The notes under the pieces: generated by a model
Database searches by the model: none
Told to the model about the DNA's origin: nothing
The model's input: the letters and a program-made list of their open reading frames with translations, nothing else
Made by a program: the position numbers and the translations under genes
Assembly (NCBI GenBank): GCA_021297795.1
Contig: JAJTGL010000005.1
Span: 1-64,000 of the forward strand
Source: Planctomycetaceae bacterium
Lineage (GTDB): Bacteria; Planctomycetota; Phycisphaerae; Phycisphaerales; SM1A02
DNA length: 64,000 nucleotides
Reading direction: 5' to 3'
Part shown: piece after piece, positions 43,727 to 51,595 of the stretch
Numbering within the stretch: position 1 is the first letter of the stretch
Layout: every line of letters starts with the position of its first letter

Positions 43727-44467
43727 ATGCCTCAGGCCACGGACTTCCACGGCAGCGACTACGGTTCTTCCCGCACATCCCGCGATCTCGAGCGGCTGGT
43801 GCAACTTCTCATCAACGGTGACCGCGTCGGCGCGCGCGACCTCGTGCGCGAGTATCTCGACGCCCGCGGTTCGCACGACGCGACCGACGCGCTGCGCGAT
43901 CTCGCGTGGCCGGCCTGTGGCACGATCGATGCGCTCGCGCGCCGCGATCAGATCAGCACGGCCACCGAGCAGACCGCGACGGTGCTGCTCGCGCAGCTCG
44001 TGCAGCGGATCGAGTGCGGTCTCACCAAGCACCCGGCGCGATGCCGGGAGGTCATGATCGCGACCGGACCGCGCGCGACCGAGCAGCTCGCGGGCGAGAT
44101 CCTCGCCGGCATCGCCGAAGCCGACGGCTTCGACGTCCATTTCATCGGCGCCGGCATCGAGTCGGACGAGCTGTTCGCCACCATCTCGGCCCGTCGTCCG
44201 ACCTACTTCGTGAGTTTCGCGGCCGCGGGCCCCGACGCACCCCGTCTGCGTCGCCTCATCACCATGGTCCGGACCCAGGATCCCGTTCCCGGCCTTCGCT
44301 TCGGCGTCGGAGGGGGGGTCTTCAACCGGGCCGTCGGTCTTGGAGACGAGATCGGCGCCGACTTCGAGGCCCCGTGTCCGTTCTCGATGCTCGAGACCCT
44401 TCAGGGTCTCGAGGCCTTCCCGTCCGCACGGAAGGCACAGCCCCAGAGGCGTCCCAAGGCAGCCTGA
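43727..44467 (+). CDS. B12-binding-domain-like protein with degenerate ligand residues
   Basis: The 246-residue protein has an N-terminal helical cap (about residues 20-105, SRDLERLVQLLINGD, ATEQTATVLLAQLVQRIE) and a Rossmann-like domain (REVMIATGPRATEQLAGEILA, FDVHFIGAGIESDELFATI, LRFGVGGGVFNRA). The order matches the cap and B12-binding folds of MerR-type and methionine-synthase-like regulators. The DxHxxG motif that carries the cobalt-ligand histidine is absent, so cobalamin binding is doubtful or of base-on form. A basic Gln/Pro tail ends the protein. ATG 43727 has GGAG seven bases upstream. It has no DNA-binding domain, so any regulation would need a partner. Confidence 0.6.
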   Translation: MPQATDFHGSDYGSSRTSRDLERLVQLLINGDRVGARDLVREYLDARGSHDATDALRDLAWPACGTIDALARRDQISTATEQTATVLLAQLVQRIECGLTKHPARCREVMIATGPRATEQLAGEILAGIAEADGFDVHFIGAGIESDELFATISARRPTYFVSFAAAGPDAPRLRRLITMVRTQDPVPGLRFGVGGGVFNRAVGLGDEIGADFEAPCPFSMLETLQGLEAFPSARKAQPQRRPKAA

Positions 44468-44604
44468 GCGGGCCTGGACGGACTCCGCGGGAACCCCCGG
44501 ACGCCCGTCCGGGAGGCGGTCTGACGCCGTCGCGAGGCTCACCGGCCCTCGGCGGCCACCGAACCCCACCCACCTGTCGACCCGAGAGAGGCGATAGGCC
44601 CCAC

Positions 44605-44640
44605 CCCGAGCAGTCCCGTCCCCGGACGGGGCTGCTCGGG
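44605..44640 (+). terminator. Rho-independent terminator
   Basis: A 17-bp GC-rich stem starts CCCGAGCAG and ends CTGCTCGGG, with one G-T pair and a very tight loop, followed by TTCTTT. It ends the B12-domain-like transcript. Confidence 0.85.
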
Positions 44641-44790
44641 TTCTTTCCGGTCCGAACCCGGAGGGGAACGTGCGGGGGTCGCAAATGCGTCGCCACCCCG
44701 CGCGATCGTTCTCGAACCCTGCCGTTTGACTGCCGGAGCGATCGTGCTCAAACCCGGCGAAAGAGCGGAACGGGGGCAGACCGTCCCCGT

Positions 44791-44796
44791 ACACTC
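44791..44796 (+). promoter_or_regulatory. -10-like hexamer of the ECF sigma operon
   Basis: TACACT about 50 bases before ATG 44846. No matching -35 was found, which could mean that an alternative sigma factor is used. Confidence 0.4.
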
Positions 44797-44845
44797 GGAG
44801 CCGTCTTTCTTCCGCGGAAGTCCCGCGGGACGTGAGGGCCAAACC

Positions 44846-45427
44846 ATGCTGGACCCGAAGACCGAACGCCAGACCATTCAGCGCGCGCGCCGCGGCGACC
44901 GCGAGGCGATCGCCGAGCTCATCCGCGCGTACCAGCGCCCGCTCGAGAGTTTCCTCTTCCGCCTCTGCGGCAAGTCCGAGCTCGCCGAGGACATCGCGCA
45001 GGAGGCGTTCGTCCGCGTCATCAAGTCGCTCGATCGCTTCGACGAGCGCTTCCGCTTCTCCACGTGGCTCTTCACGATCGGCAAGCGACTTCTCGTCAAC
45101 CATCACCAGAAGATGAAGCCGTCCGCCGACAGCGAGACGGTCGAGATCCGCGCGAACGATGTCCGCCGCCCCGAGCACCAGCTCGAGCAGCACGAGCGCA
45201 GCGAGAAGATGGGTCACATGATCCGCGTGGCGCTCGACGCCCTCGTCTCGCCGCAGCGTGAGATCGTGCTTCTCTTCCACCAGCAGGGCTGGCCCGTCGA
45301 TCGGATCGCGACCGAACTGTCGATGCCCGAGGGCACCGTCAAGAGCCACCTCTTCCGTGCGCGTCGTCGCATGTTCGAGGCGATCGAGCTGAGCGGCACG
45401 CCGAACCCGAGCGAGGTGTTCCAGTGA
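44846..45427 (+). CDS. ECF-type RNA polymerase sigma factor (RpoE-like)
   Basis: The 193-residue protein has region 2 (ELIRAYQRPLESFLFRLCG, EDIAQEAFVRVIKSLDRFD, RFSTWLFTIGKRLLVNH) and region 4 (LVSPQREIVLLFHQQGWPVD, LSMPEGTVKSHLFRARRRMF). It is a standard ECF sigma of the RpoE group, typically held by a membrane anti-sigma factor. A GAGGG near 44834 precedes ATG 44846. The next gene, a small membrane protein, overlaps as GTGA and is a good anti-sigma candidate by position. Confidence 0.93.
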   Translation: MLDPKTERQTIQRARRGDREAIAELIRAYQRPLESFLFRLCGKSELAEDIAQEAFVRVIKSLDRFDERFRFSTWLFTIGKRLLVNHHQKMKPSADSETVEIRANDVRRPEHQLEQHERSEKMGHMIRVALDALVSPQREIVLLFHQQGWPVDRIATELSMPEGTVKSHLFRARRRMFEAIELSGTPNPSEVFQ

Positions 45428-45969
45428 GCCACTCGGGCGGACACGATGGATTCGAGCACGGCGGATTCGAGCCCGGCGGCTTCGACGCCGATGATCGCGA
45501 CGGCGCTTTGCGCCCGCGTCCGAATGCGTCGGTCCGCGCGCAGCGTCTGCTCGTTCGGGTGCTGCTCGCCCTGCGGGGCGAATCGCGCCGGACGTCGAGC
45601 CCCGCCCGCGACGCGCGCCGCGCCGAGCTGCTCGCCGACCGCATCCTCGCCGACTTCCCGCGGCGCGTGCTTCCGATCGGCCTTGCGGCGGTCGCGATCG
45701 TGGTGCTCGCGTGCTCCTTCCCGCTTGTTCGCGATGCCTTGCCGACGGCGCACCTCGGCGCGCAGTCCACGCCGGTCGCCACGGCCCTCGAGTCCGGCCT
45801 GCGCACGCAGGGCGCGGCGATGAGCGACGGCATCGAGGCGCTTCGGGCGATCATGACTCCGTTCGCGGGTGGCGCATCGAACGGATCCGCACCCGACGCG
45901 GAGACCGCGATCGACGAGGCCACCGAGGTCAGCCCCGAGGCTGCCGCCGCACCCTTCACGCAGAGTTGA
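45424..45969 (+). CDS. Single-pass membrane protein coupled to the ECF sigma factor, possible anti-sigma
   Basis: The 181-residue protein has a His/Gly/Phe/Asp-rich N-terminus (about residues 1-30) and a basic middle (RAQRLLVRVLLALRGESRR). One membrane helix follows (about 80-100, LPIGLAAVAIVVLACSFPLV), then an acidic Ala/Glu tail outside. A cytoplasmic N-domain, one helix and an outer tail is the usual layout of anti-sigma factors, but I do not see a canonical zinc anti-sigma motif (His-x3-Cys-x2-Cys). It starts at GTG 45424, overlapping the sigma stop. Regulatory function is inference from the overlap. Confidence 0.6.
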   Translation: MSHSGGHDGFEHGGFEPGGFDADDRDGALRPRPNASVRAQRLLVRVLLALRGESRRTSSPARDARRAELLADRILADFPRRVLPIGLAAVAIVVLACSFPLVRDALPTAHLGAQSTPVATALESGLRTQGAAMSDGIEALRAIMTPFAGGASNGSAPDAETAIDEATEVSPEAAAAPFTQS

Positions 45970-45988
45970 TGCCTCGGGAGCTCCTTTC

Positions 45989-47620
45989 GTGATTCGCCCG
46001 GCACCCGCGCTCCTCGCCCTCATCGGTGCCTTCCTGCTCGTCTGCCTGGCTCCGCGGTCCGCACAGGCGGACAACGCGGGTTTCGCCCTTGCGCCGAAGA
46101 ACGCGACCTTCGCCTTCGATGCGCGCGAACTCTCGACGTTGCTCGGACGGGAGAACGCCTCGGGCGTCCGACCGATCATCGAGGCGCTCGCCGGGCGCGA
46201 TGCGCTCATGACGTTCGATGCGCTCGCGCGCCGTTGCAACGCCGCAGGGGACATCGTGGCCCAGGAGGTCTTCTCCGGACGCGTGGCGTTCTCGCTGATC
46301 GACGTGACGGGCAACCCCTCGTGGATCTTCGGGATCGAGGCCGACGACGACCGTTGCGCGCGCGTGCTTGCGATGCTCGGGGCCAAGATGCGCGCGCCGG
46401 GCATCTTCGATGCGCCGACCGAACAGCTCACGATCCGTCGTGTCGGAGGATGGCTGCTCGTCTCGCCGTCGCGTGGCGGCGAGGAGGCGCTCGATGCCGC
46501 GTCGCGACGCATCGCCGTCGAGGACGCCGAGTCGAGCCTGCTCGGGGAGCCGCTCGCGCAGCAACTCCTGGTGTCGGACGCGCCCGTGCGCATCTTCGTG
46601 CGTCACGACCCGCCCATCGGTGGCGCGACGACGATCGGCGTGCGCGCCCGCGACGATGGGAAGGACGCGCGCGGAGGACTGCGTGCCGAGATCGATGGCC
46701 AGTACGACGATCCGCCGCTCGGGGAAGCGAACGTCGTCGGAGTACTCGACGGTGCGCTCATCCGCGCGCTCGAGGAACGCGCGGTCTTCGCCGTCTCGAG
46801 CCCGGCGAACGGGCGCCCCGGTACGAGCGATGCGTTCTGGCTTGCGCTCGTTCCGGAGCTTCGTCCGACGCCCACGATGCGCGCGAATCTCGCGGGCGAG
46901 CGCCTCGTGCTCTTCGGCGCGTCATCCGATCGCGTCGCGCCGGCCTTGGCCGTCGCGTGGCGGGTCGACGATGCGGTGCAGGCGAAGCACGATCAGGACC
47001 AGCACATGCGCGGCGTCCTGTGCGGACTTGCCCGGGGAGTCGAGGCCGAAGCGGACGCCGGTGCGAGCAAGGTGGATCACGGGAAGCCCGACGACGGCGC
47101 GGCGGATGTCGGTCGGATCACGGCGGTCACGGCGCCCGCGGTGCGAACCTCGCCGCTCATCGGGCCCTTCCTCGATCGGTACCTCGGGCGCTCCTTCAAG
47201 CTGGGCGAGGCCGTGCTCTGCTGGGAAACCGTGACCACGCCGTGTGGAGGATGGCAGCTCTACGCGAGCGATCCGGCGTGGATGGCCGACGTGTCGCGGG
47301 AGCTTGTGAAGTCGAGTTGCACCGAGAACGGCAAACGGAAGGTCGGTGGACTTGGTTTCTGCGACGGTCCGCGTGCGGCCGCGGTGCTGCGTCGATGGCG
47401 TCCACTGGCGGGCGACGCGCCGGACGACCGCGTCGGCCGCGGCATCGATGCGCTTGCGGCGACGGTGGAGGAACTCGGGCGGATGCGCTTCTCGTACACG
47501 GCGCCTGGCGTCGGTCGACTGCAGGCGACGGTGGAACTCGAGCCGCTCGGTCGCCTCGCGGCCGAACGCCGGGCGGCGACGAGAGCGCCCGATGGTCCCG
47601 CCGCCGGGGGCGCGCGGTGA
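45989..47620 (+). CDS. Secreted protein of unknown function, 543 aa
   Basis: The protein has a Sec signal peptide (MIRPAPALLALIGAFLLV, cleaved after about SAQA) and an all-soluble mature part. Features are several Arg/Asp-rich strands, a LGRENASGVRPIIEALAG segment, a Gly-rich GGATTIGVRARDDGKD loop, and a Cys pair near residues 443-457. I do not recognise a family. GTG 45989 has GGGAG eight bases upstream. It follows the ECF sigma and membrane gene closely and is coupled to tilS by a GTGA overlap, so all four form one operon, suggesting it may be an effector or sensor of an envelope response. Confidence 0.6.
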   Translation: MIRPAPALLALIGAFLLVCLAPRSAQADNAGFALAPKNATFAFDARELSTLLGRENASGVRPIIEALAGRDALMTFDALARRCNAAGDIVAQEVFSGRVAFSLIDVTGNPSWIFGIEADDDRCARVLAMLGAKMRAPGIFDAPTEQLTIRRVGGWLLVSPSRGGEEALDAASRRIAVEDAESSLLGEPLAQQLLVSDAPVRIFVRHDPPIGGATTIGVRARDDGKDARGGLRAEIDGQYDDPPLGEANVVGVLDGALIRALEERAVFAVSSPANGRPGTSDAFWLALVPELRPTPTMRANLAGERLVLFGASSDRVAPALAVAWRVDDAVQAKHDQDQHMRGVLCGLARGVEAEADAGASKVDHGKPDDGAADVGRITAVTAPAVRTSPLIGPFLDRYLGRSFKLGEAVLCWETVTTPCGGWQLYASDPAWMADVSRELVKSSCTENGKRKVGGLGFCDGPRAAAVLRRWRPLAGDAPDDRVGRGIDALAATVEELGRMRFSYTAPGVGRLQATVELEPLGRLAAERRAATRAPDGPAAGGAR

Positions 47621-48690
47621 GCGAGTCCGGCGGTGGTGCCGCAGGTCTGTCCCTCCATGCGGACGCGCATATCGCGCTGGTCGAGCGACCTTCCGAGGCG
47701 CTCCTCCGCGCGTCGCGGCACCCGCGGACACACCGAATCGTGGCGGGACTCGAGTCGGCAGGGATCTCGGATGGCGATCGACTGCTTCTCCTCGTGAGCG
47801 GCGGAAGCGATTCGATGGCGCTCCTCCTTTCCATCGCGGCGGTGCGCGCCCGGCGCACGTCGTTTCCCGACGGCATCGCGGTGCTCACGGTCGATCACGG
47901 ACTCCGCGTGGAGGCGGCGTCGGAGGTCGCATCGGTTGTCGCGGCAGCACGGGCCTTAGGGATCGCCGAGGTCTTCGCCGAGCGGCTCGCGCCCGCCGCG
48001 CGGGGAAACGTCCTCGACGCCGCACGGGCCGGCCGATACGACGCCGCGACGCGGATCGCCCGTGACATGGGCGGCGCGACGATCGTCGCCGCGCATCAGG
48101 CGGAGGACCGCGCCGAGTCGTTCCTGATGGCCCTCGCGCGCCGCGAGGGGCTTGCCGCGTGCACCAAACTCATGCCGAGGCGCGAGTTCGCGGATTGGGC
48201 GGGCGCGGAGGTCGCGCGTCCGCTGCTCGATCTCACCCGAGACGAACTGCGCGGCTTCCTGCGGGACTGCGGTGTCCGATGGATCGACGATCCCTCGAAC
48301 GCCGCGCATCGTCGCGGCGCGATGCGCACGGATCCCGCGACGCGCGCGTTGGTCGCAGAGATCGCCGGCGGGCTCTCGACGGTGAGCGACGAGGCCGCGG
48401 AGCTGCTCGCGCTGCGGGATTCGCTCGTCACGGAGGCGCTTGCCGCCGGGTTGCTCGCCGCGCACGACGTCGCGGGCGGACTCTCTTGCCGGCGCGAGGC
48501 ATTCGATGCGTTGCCGCCGACCGCCCGGCGGGCCCTGCTTGCCCGGATCGCGGCGTCGGCCGGTGTCTCGGTCGCGCGAACGGTGCTCGTCGAGGCCGCG
48601 GCCAGCGAGCCACGTGCGGTGCGTCGTTTCACCTGCTCGGATGGGGCGGAGATCGTGCTCGCCCGGGACATCGTCGCGATCGCGCGCTGA
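47617..48690 (+). CDS. tilS: tRNA(Ile)-lysidine synthase
   Basis: The 357-residue protein has the PP-loop LLVSGGSDSMALL (SGGSDS at residues 61-66), the TVDHGLR motif, AHQAEDRAESFLMAL and an RPLLDLTRDELRGFL motif. It modifies C34 of tRNA-Ile(CAU) to lysidine, so AUA is read as isoleucine. The start GTG 47617 overlaps the stop of the upstream secreted gene. The N-terminal 40 residues are an extension. The stop codon lies in the loop of a perfect hairpin. Confidence 0.93.
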   Translation: MSESGGGAAGLSLHADAHIALVERPSEALLRASRHPRTHRIVAGLESAGISDGDRLLLLVSGGSDSMALLLSIAAVRARRTSFPDGIAVLTVDHGLRVEAASEVASVVAAARALGIAEVFAERLAPAARGNVLDAARAGRYDAATRIARDMGGATIVAAHQAEDRAESFLMALARREGLAACTKLMPRREFADWAGAEVARPLLDLTRDELRGFLRDCGVRWIDDPSNAAHRRGAMRTDPATRALVAEIAGGLSTVSDEAAELLALRDSLVTEALAAGLLAAHDVAGGLSCRREAFDALPPTARRALLARIAASAGVSVARTVLVEAAASEPRAVRRFTCSDGAEIVLARDIVAIAR

Positions 48691-48700
48691 GCGCGCGATC
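48678..48700. terminator. Perfect hairpin enclosing the tilS stop codon
   Basis: GATCGCGCGC and GCGCGCGATC form a 10-bp stem, with the TGA stop of tilS as the loop. It lies in front of the convergent stop at 48706. No T tract is seen, so its role as terminator is uncertain. Confidence 0.45.
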
Positions 48701-48705
48701 GGCGC

Positions 48706-49659
48706 CTACTGCGGGAGCAGGCACTCGCCCTTGAAGCGGTCGCTCACGCACGTCACCACGCTGTCCTCGATCTTGACGACCATCGGCGTCGCGACGAGGT
48801 AGTTCGGTCCGGGCGCGAGCAGCAGCGATTCGCAGCCGACGCACTCGACGGGGTCGGTCTCCTCGCCTGCACCGAGGTTCGGCACGCCGTCGGCGGGTGG
48901 GATCACGACCTTGAACACCTGTTCGAGCCGCGGCATCGAGAAGAACTGCCGGTAGATCGACTGGCAGGCGTTGCAGTTGGGCATGGAGAAGACGACGAAC
49001 GTCGTCTTGCCGCGCACCAGTGCGGGCAGGCTCGGGAGGTAGTTCGCAAGCGGAGTCTCCTCGACGCGCCGCCCCACGTACGGGTGCATGTCGAGATCGA
49101 TGTTGACCACCCGCGAGGTGGTTTCCGCCGGCTTCGCTGCCGCGGGATCGGGTCGGTTGGGGTCGGTCGCTGGCCCCGCGATTCCGCCCGCCACCGTCGC
49201 GAGCGCGATCAGGCCGAACGCGGTCCATGCCGGCGAGAGTCCGCGGCGCGCCGAGGACTCGTCGGACTGCGTGCGGAGCATCGCCCAGAGGAGCGTCCCC
49301 GAGACCACCAGCGAGAGCGCCGGGAATCCAAGCCCGCCCGCGGAGATCGCACGCGAGACGCACGCAAGCGAGATGAAGGCGGACACGCTGCAGGCAACGA
49401 TGGGGAGAAAGCGGTTCGTCCCGAGCACGCCGTAGAGCAGGACCGCCACCGCACCCGCCGCAGTCGCGGCCGCGATGAGCCGCGCACAGAGTTCGGGCGG
49501 GTACTCGAAGAGCGCGCGCAGGAGCTCGACGATCGGATCAGGTACCGCTGTGACCGCGCCACGGAACTGAAGCGTGGCCGCGATGGCGAGCGCCGTCGCG
49601 ACGGCGAGCGAGACGACGCGCGGTCGACGAAGGAGGGGAACGGCGGGCGTGGTCGTCAT
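48706..49659 (-). CDS. Membrane protein with C-terminal three-cysteine-pair thiol module
   Basis: The 317-residue protein has about four to five membrane helices (residues 15-165). After a Pro/Asp linker comes one copy of a thioredoxin-like module: FVVFSMPNCNAC (CxxC at 229/232), a second pair ECVGC (273/276), a cis-Pro-like YLVATPMVV, and Cys 304 and 313. The same module appears twice in the neighbour at 49685-51400. The CxxC and the TP motif indicate a thioredoxin fold outside the membrane. It lies 25 bases after the upstream gene, so the pair forms an operon. Substrate unknown. Confidence 0.75.
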   Translation of the reverse strand: MTTTPAVPLLRRPRVVSLAVATALAIAATLQFRGAVTAVPDPIVELLRALFEYPPELCARLIAAATAAGAVAVLLYGVLGTNRFLPIVACSVSAFISLACVSRAISAGGLGFPALSLVVSGTLLWAMLRTQSDESSARRGLSPAWTAFGLIALATVAGGIAGPATDPNRPDPAAAKPAETTSRVVNIDLDMHPYVGRRVEETPLANYLPSLPALVRGKTTFVVFSMPNCNACQSIYRQFFSMPRLEQVFKVVIPPADGVPNLGAGEETDPVECVGCESLLLAPGPNYLVATPMVVKIEDSVVTCVSDRFKGECLLPQ

Positions 49660-49684
49660 CGTGCGTTTCGGGGCGATGCGCGGG

Positions 49685-51400
49685 TCACTCGTTGAACTTG
49701 AGGCACGCCTCGAGTGCGGCCATGTCGTCGACGTTCTCGATCACGCACTCGACGACGCCGTCGTTGATCGCAAGCACCACGGGCGTGGCGATCACGTAGT
49801 TGGGTCCCTTCATGAGCGAGACCTTCGCGCACTCGTCGCAGGGATTGCCGAGGATCCCGTTCGGATCGGCGTCCGGGATGGCGACGGTGAGCGTCGGGTA
49901 CTTGAGCTTGCCTGTGAAGTGCGTCGAGAGCAGCTCGTAGCAGTGGTCGCAGTCCTCGCGGAAGAAGACGACGATCCAACGGCCCTGCAGGAAGTTGGCG
50001 GGCAGCTTGTTCTCCATGAGGAGCGCGAACGGGAGTTCCGCGAGCGGCTTGCCCACCGCCTCGCCGAACTCGGCGACGTAGAAGCTCTTCAGCGTCGCCG
50101 GTGGGCCGGGCCAGGTTGCGGCGGGCTGGCGTTCGGTCGGTTTGGTTTCGACGGGGGTTGGCGTCGTGGCGGGAGGTGTGGTTGTTGGCGCAGTGGGCGC
50201 CGCGGCCGATCCGCCCGCGCTCTTCGGGAACACCGAGTCGAACTCCTCCGCGTTCGCGCGATCGGTGCAGACACCGGTGACGATGCCGTCCTTCATGCGC
50301 ACGATGACCGGGGTGCGGAAGACGTATTCGGGGCTCTTCCCCTTGTGCGACTCGCCCGCACGGACGTGGTAGAGCTTGCGCTCCTCGCAGCCGTTGCAGG
50401 GCATGCCGAGCATGGTGCCGCGTGCGTCGGGCACGTTCACCTTCATCACGCGCTCGGCGCGTGGCTCGGCGAAGTAGGCCCGGAACATGGACTGGCAATC
50501 GGAGCAGTCCTGGCGAGAGAAGGCGATCAGCCAATCGCCCTTCTCGAAATCGGCGGGCATCGGTCCGTCGATCGCGAGCGCGAGCTTCTGGTCGCGGAAG
50601 GGCTTGCCGATCCAGTCCTTCCAACGCGGGAAGTAGTTCTTCTCGTACTTCGCCGGTGGTGCGGGCCAGGGGCCACCGATACCGTTCGCCGCCGGCGTGG
50701 TCTGCGTCGTGGTGGGCGTGGTCGCGGGGGTTGTCGCCGGGGTGGTTGCCGCGGTTGTATCGGCGGCGGGCTCGGGGGCCTTCACCTCGGGTTCGGGTAC
50801 CGCGAACGTGGCGATCGCGCCGATCGCAAGCGGCACGAGCACCGGGACGAGCGAACCGACCCGGGCGCGGGGCACGAGGAAGAGCGCGTTCACGAGAAGG
50901 AGCGCATCCACGAGGAACATCACGCTCGCCGGAAGTCCGTCCTCGCCGAAGCAACCGCAACCGCCCGTGAGCGCCTTGGCAACGCCGTCCTTCATGGCGG
51001 TCGTCACGATCGCGTAGGTCAGGATCGCGCAGAAGACCGAGAGCGTGAGGATCGCGAGCAGCCGTGCGTAGCGCGTCGAGAGGAGGATCGCCAGCGCGAT
51101 GAAGACCTCGGCGCCGATGATCGAGCGAAGCGACCACGTCATGAGGAGATCAGGGTCGACCGACGTCGACTTCATGACCCACTGCAGGAGCGAGAGGATC
51201 GGCCCGGGAAGCAGGTTCGGGTTGAACTCCCAGGCCTTCATGACCGCGCCGTAGCCGATCCACGCCGCCGTGGCGCCGTGGAGGACAACCAGCGGCGCGA
51301 TGCCGAAGCGACCGGTGGCAGACGCCGCGGGGGCGGGTGCGGAGGCCGTCGTCGACTTCGAGGGAGCGGGGGAGTTGCTCTTGGCGTTCTTGCGCGACAT
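49685..51400 (-). CDS. MauE/DoxX-like membrane protein with two extracytoplasmic thiol modules
   Basis: The 571-residue protein begins with a membrane domain (about residues 35-200) resembling MauE/DoxX, with GCGCFG near 148-152, a known redox-linked membrane motif. A Pro/Thr-rich linker follows, then two copies of a thioredoxin-like module at about 250-390 and 435-571. Each has CxxC (C299/302 and C484/487), a second pair (C335/338 and C521/524), a TPV cis-Pro motif and a late Cys (C378; C552, C566). A second Pro/Thr linker separates them. No cytochrome or MauD gene is near. A role in thiol relay or sensing is inference. ATG 51400 is the first plausible start. Confidence 0.75.
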   Translation of the reverse strand: MSRKNAKSNSPAPSKSTTASAPAPAASATGRFGIAPLVVLHGATAAWIGYGAVMKAWEFNPNLLPGPILSLLQWVMKSTSVDPDLLMTWSLRSIIGAEVFIALAILLSTRYARLLAILTLSVFCAILTYAIVTTAMKDGVAKALTGGCGCFGEDGLPASVMFLVDALLLVNALFLVPRARVGSLVPVLVPLAIGAIATFAVPEPEVKAPEPAADTTAATTPATTPATTPTTTQTTPAANGIGGPWPAPPAKYEKNYFPRWKDWIGKPFRDQKLALAIDGPMPADFEKGDWLIAFSRQDCSDCQSMFRAYFAEPRAERVMKVNVPDARGTMLGMPCNGCEERKLYHVRAGESHKGKSPEYVFRTPVIVRMKDGIVTGVCTDRANAEEFDSVFPKSAGGSAAAPTAPTTTPPATTPTPVETKPTERQPAATWPGPPATLKSFYVAEFGEAVGKPLAELPFALLMENKLPANFLQGRWIVVFFREDCDHCYELLSTHFTGKLKYPTLTVAIPDADPNGILGNPCDECAKVSLMKGPNYVIATPVVLAINDGVVECVIENVDDMAALEACLKFNE

Positions 51401-51595
51401 AGGGGTTTCCAGGGGCGGGCACCGACCGATCGTCGGCCCCGAAATGGGAGTCGGTCGGAGGGTTGTCGGCTTGAGGGGCGCCGATTCTACGGAAGGGGTG
51501 CGATTCGGTTGTGGAGTCGGGGGTGAAGGTTCGGAATCTCCGCAGGTGCTGGCTGTCCGAGGCGTGACGGTGCGACGACCCTCCGAGGAGCTTCC

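Larger units (their letters stand above)
44468..44845. other. 378-bp intergenic region before the ECF sigma factor
   Basis: No gene is visible. It holds the strong terminator at 44605-44640, a weaker GC-rich hairpin near 44500, and the -10-like TACACT at 44791-44796, which leaves about 45 nt of leader before the sigma gene. Confidence 0.6.
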
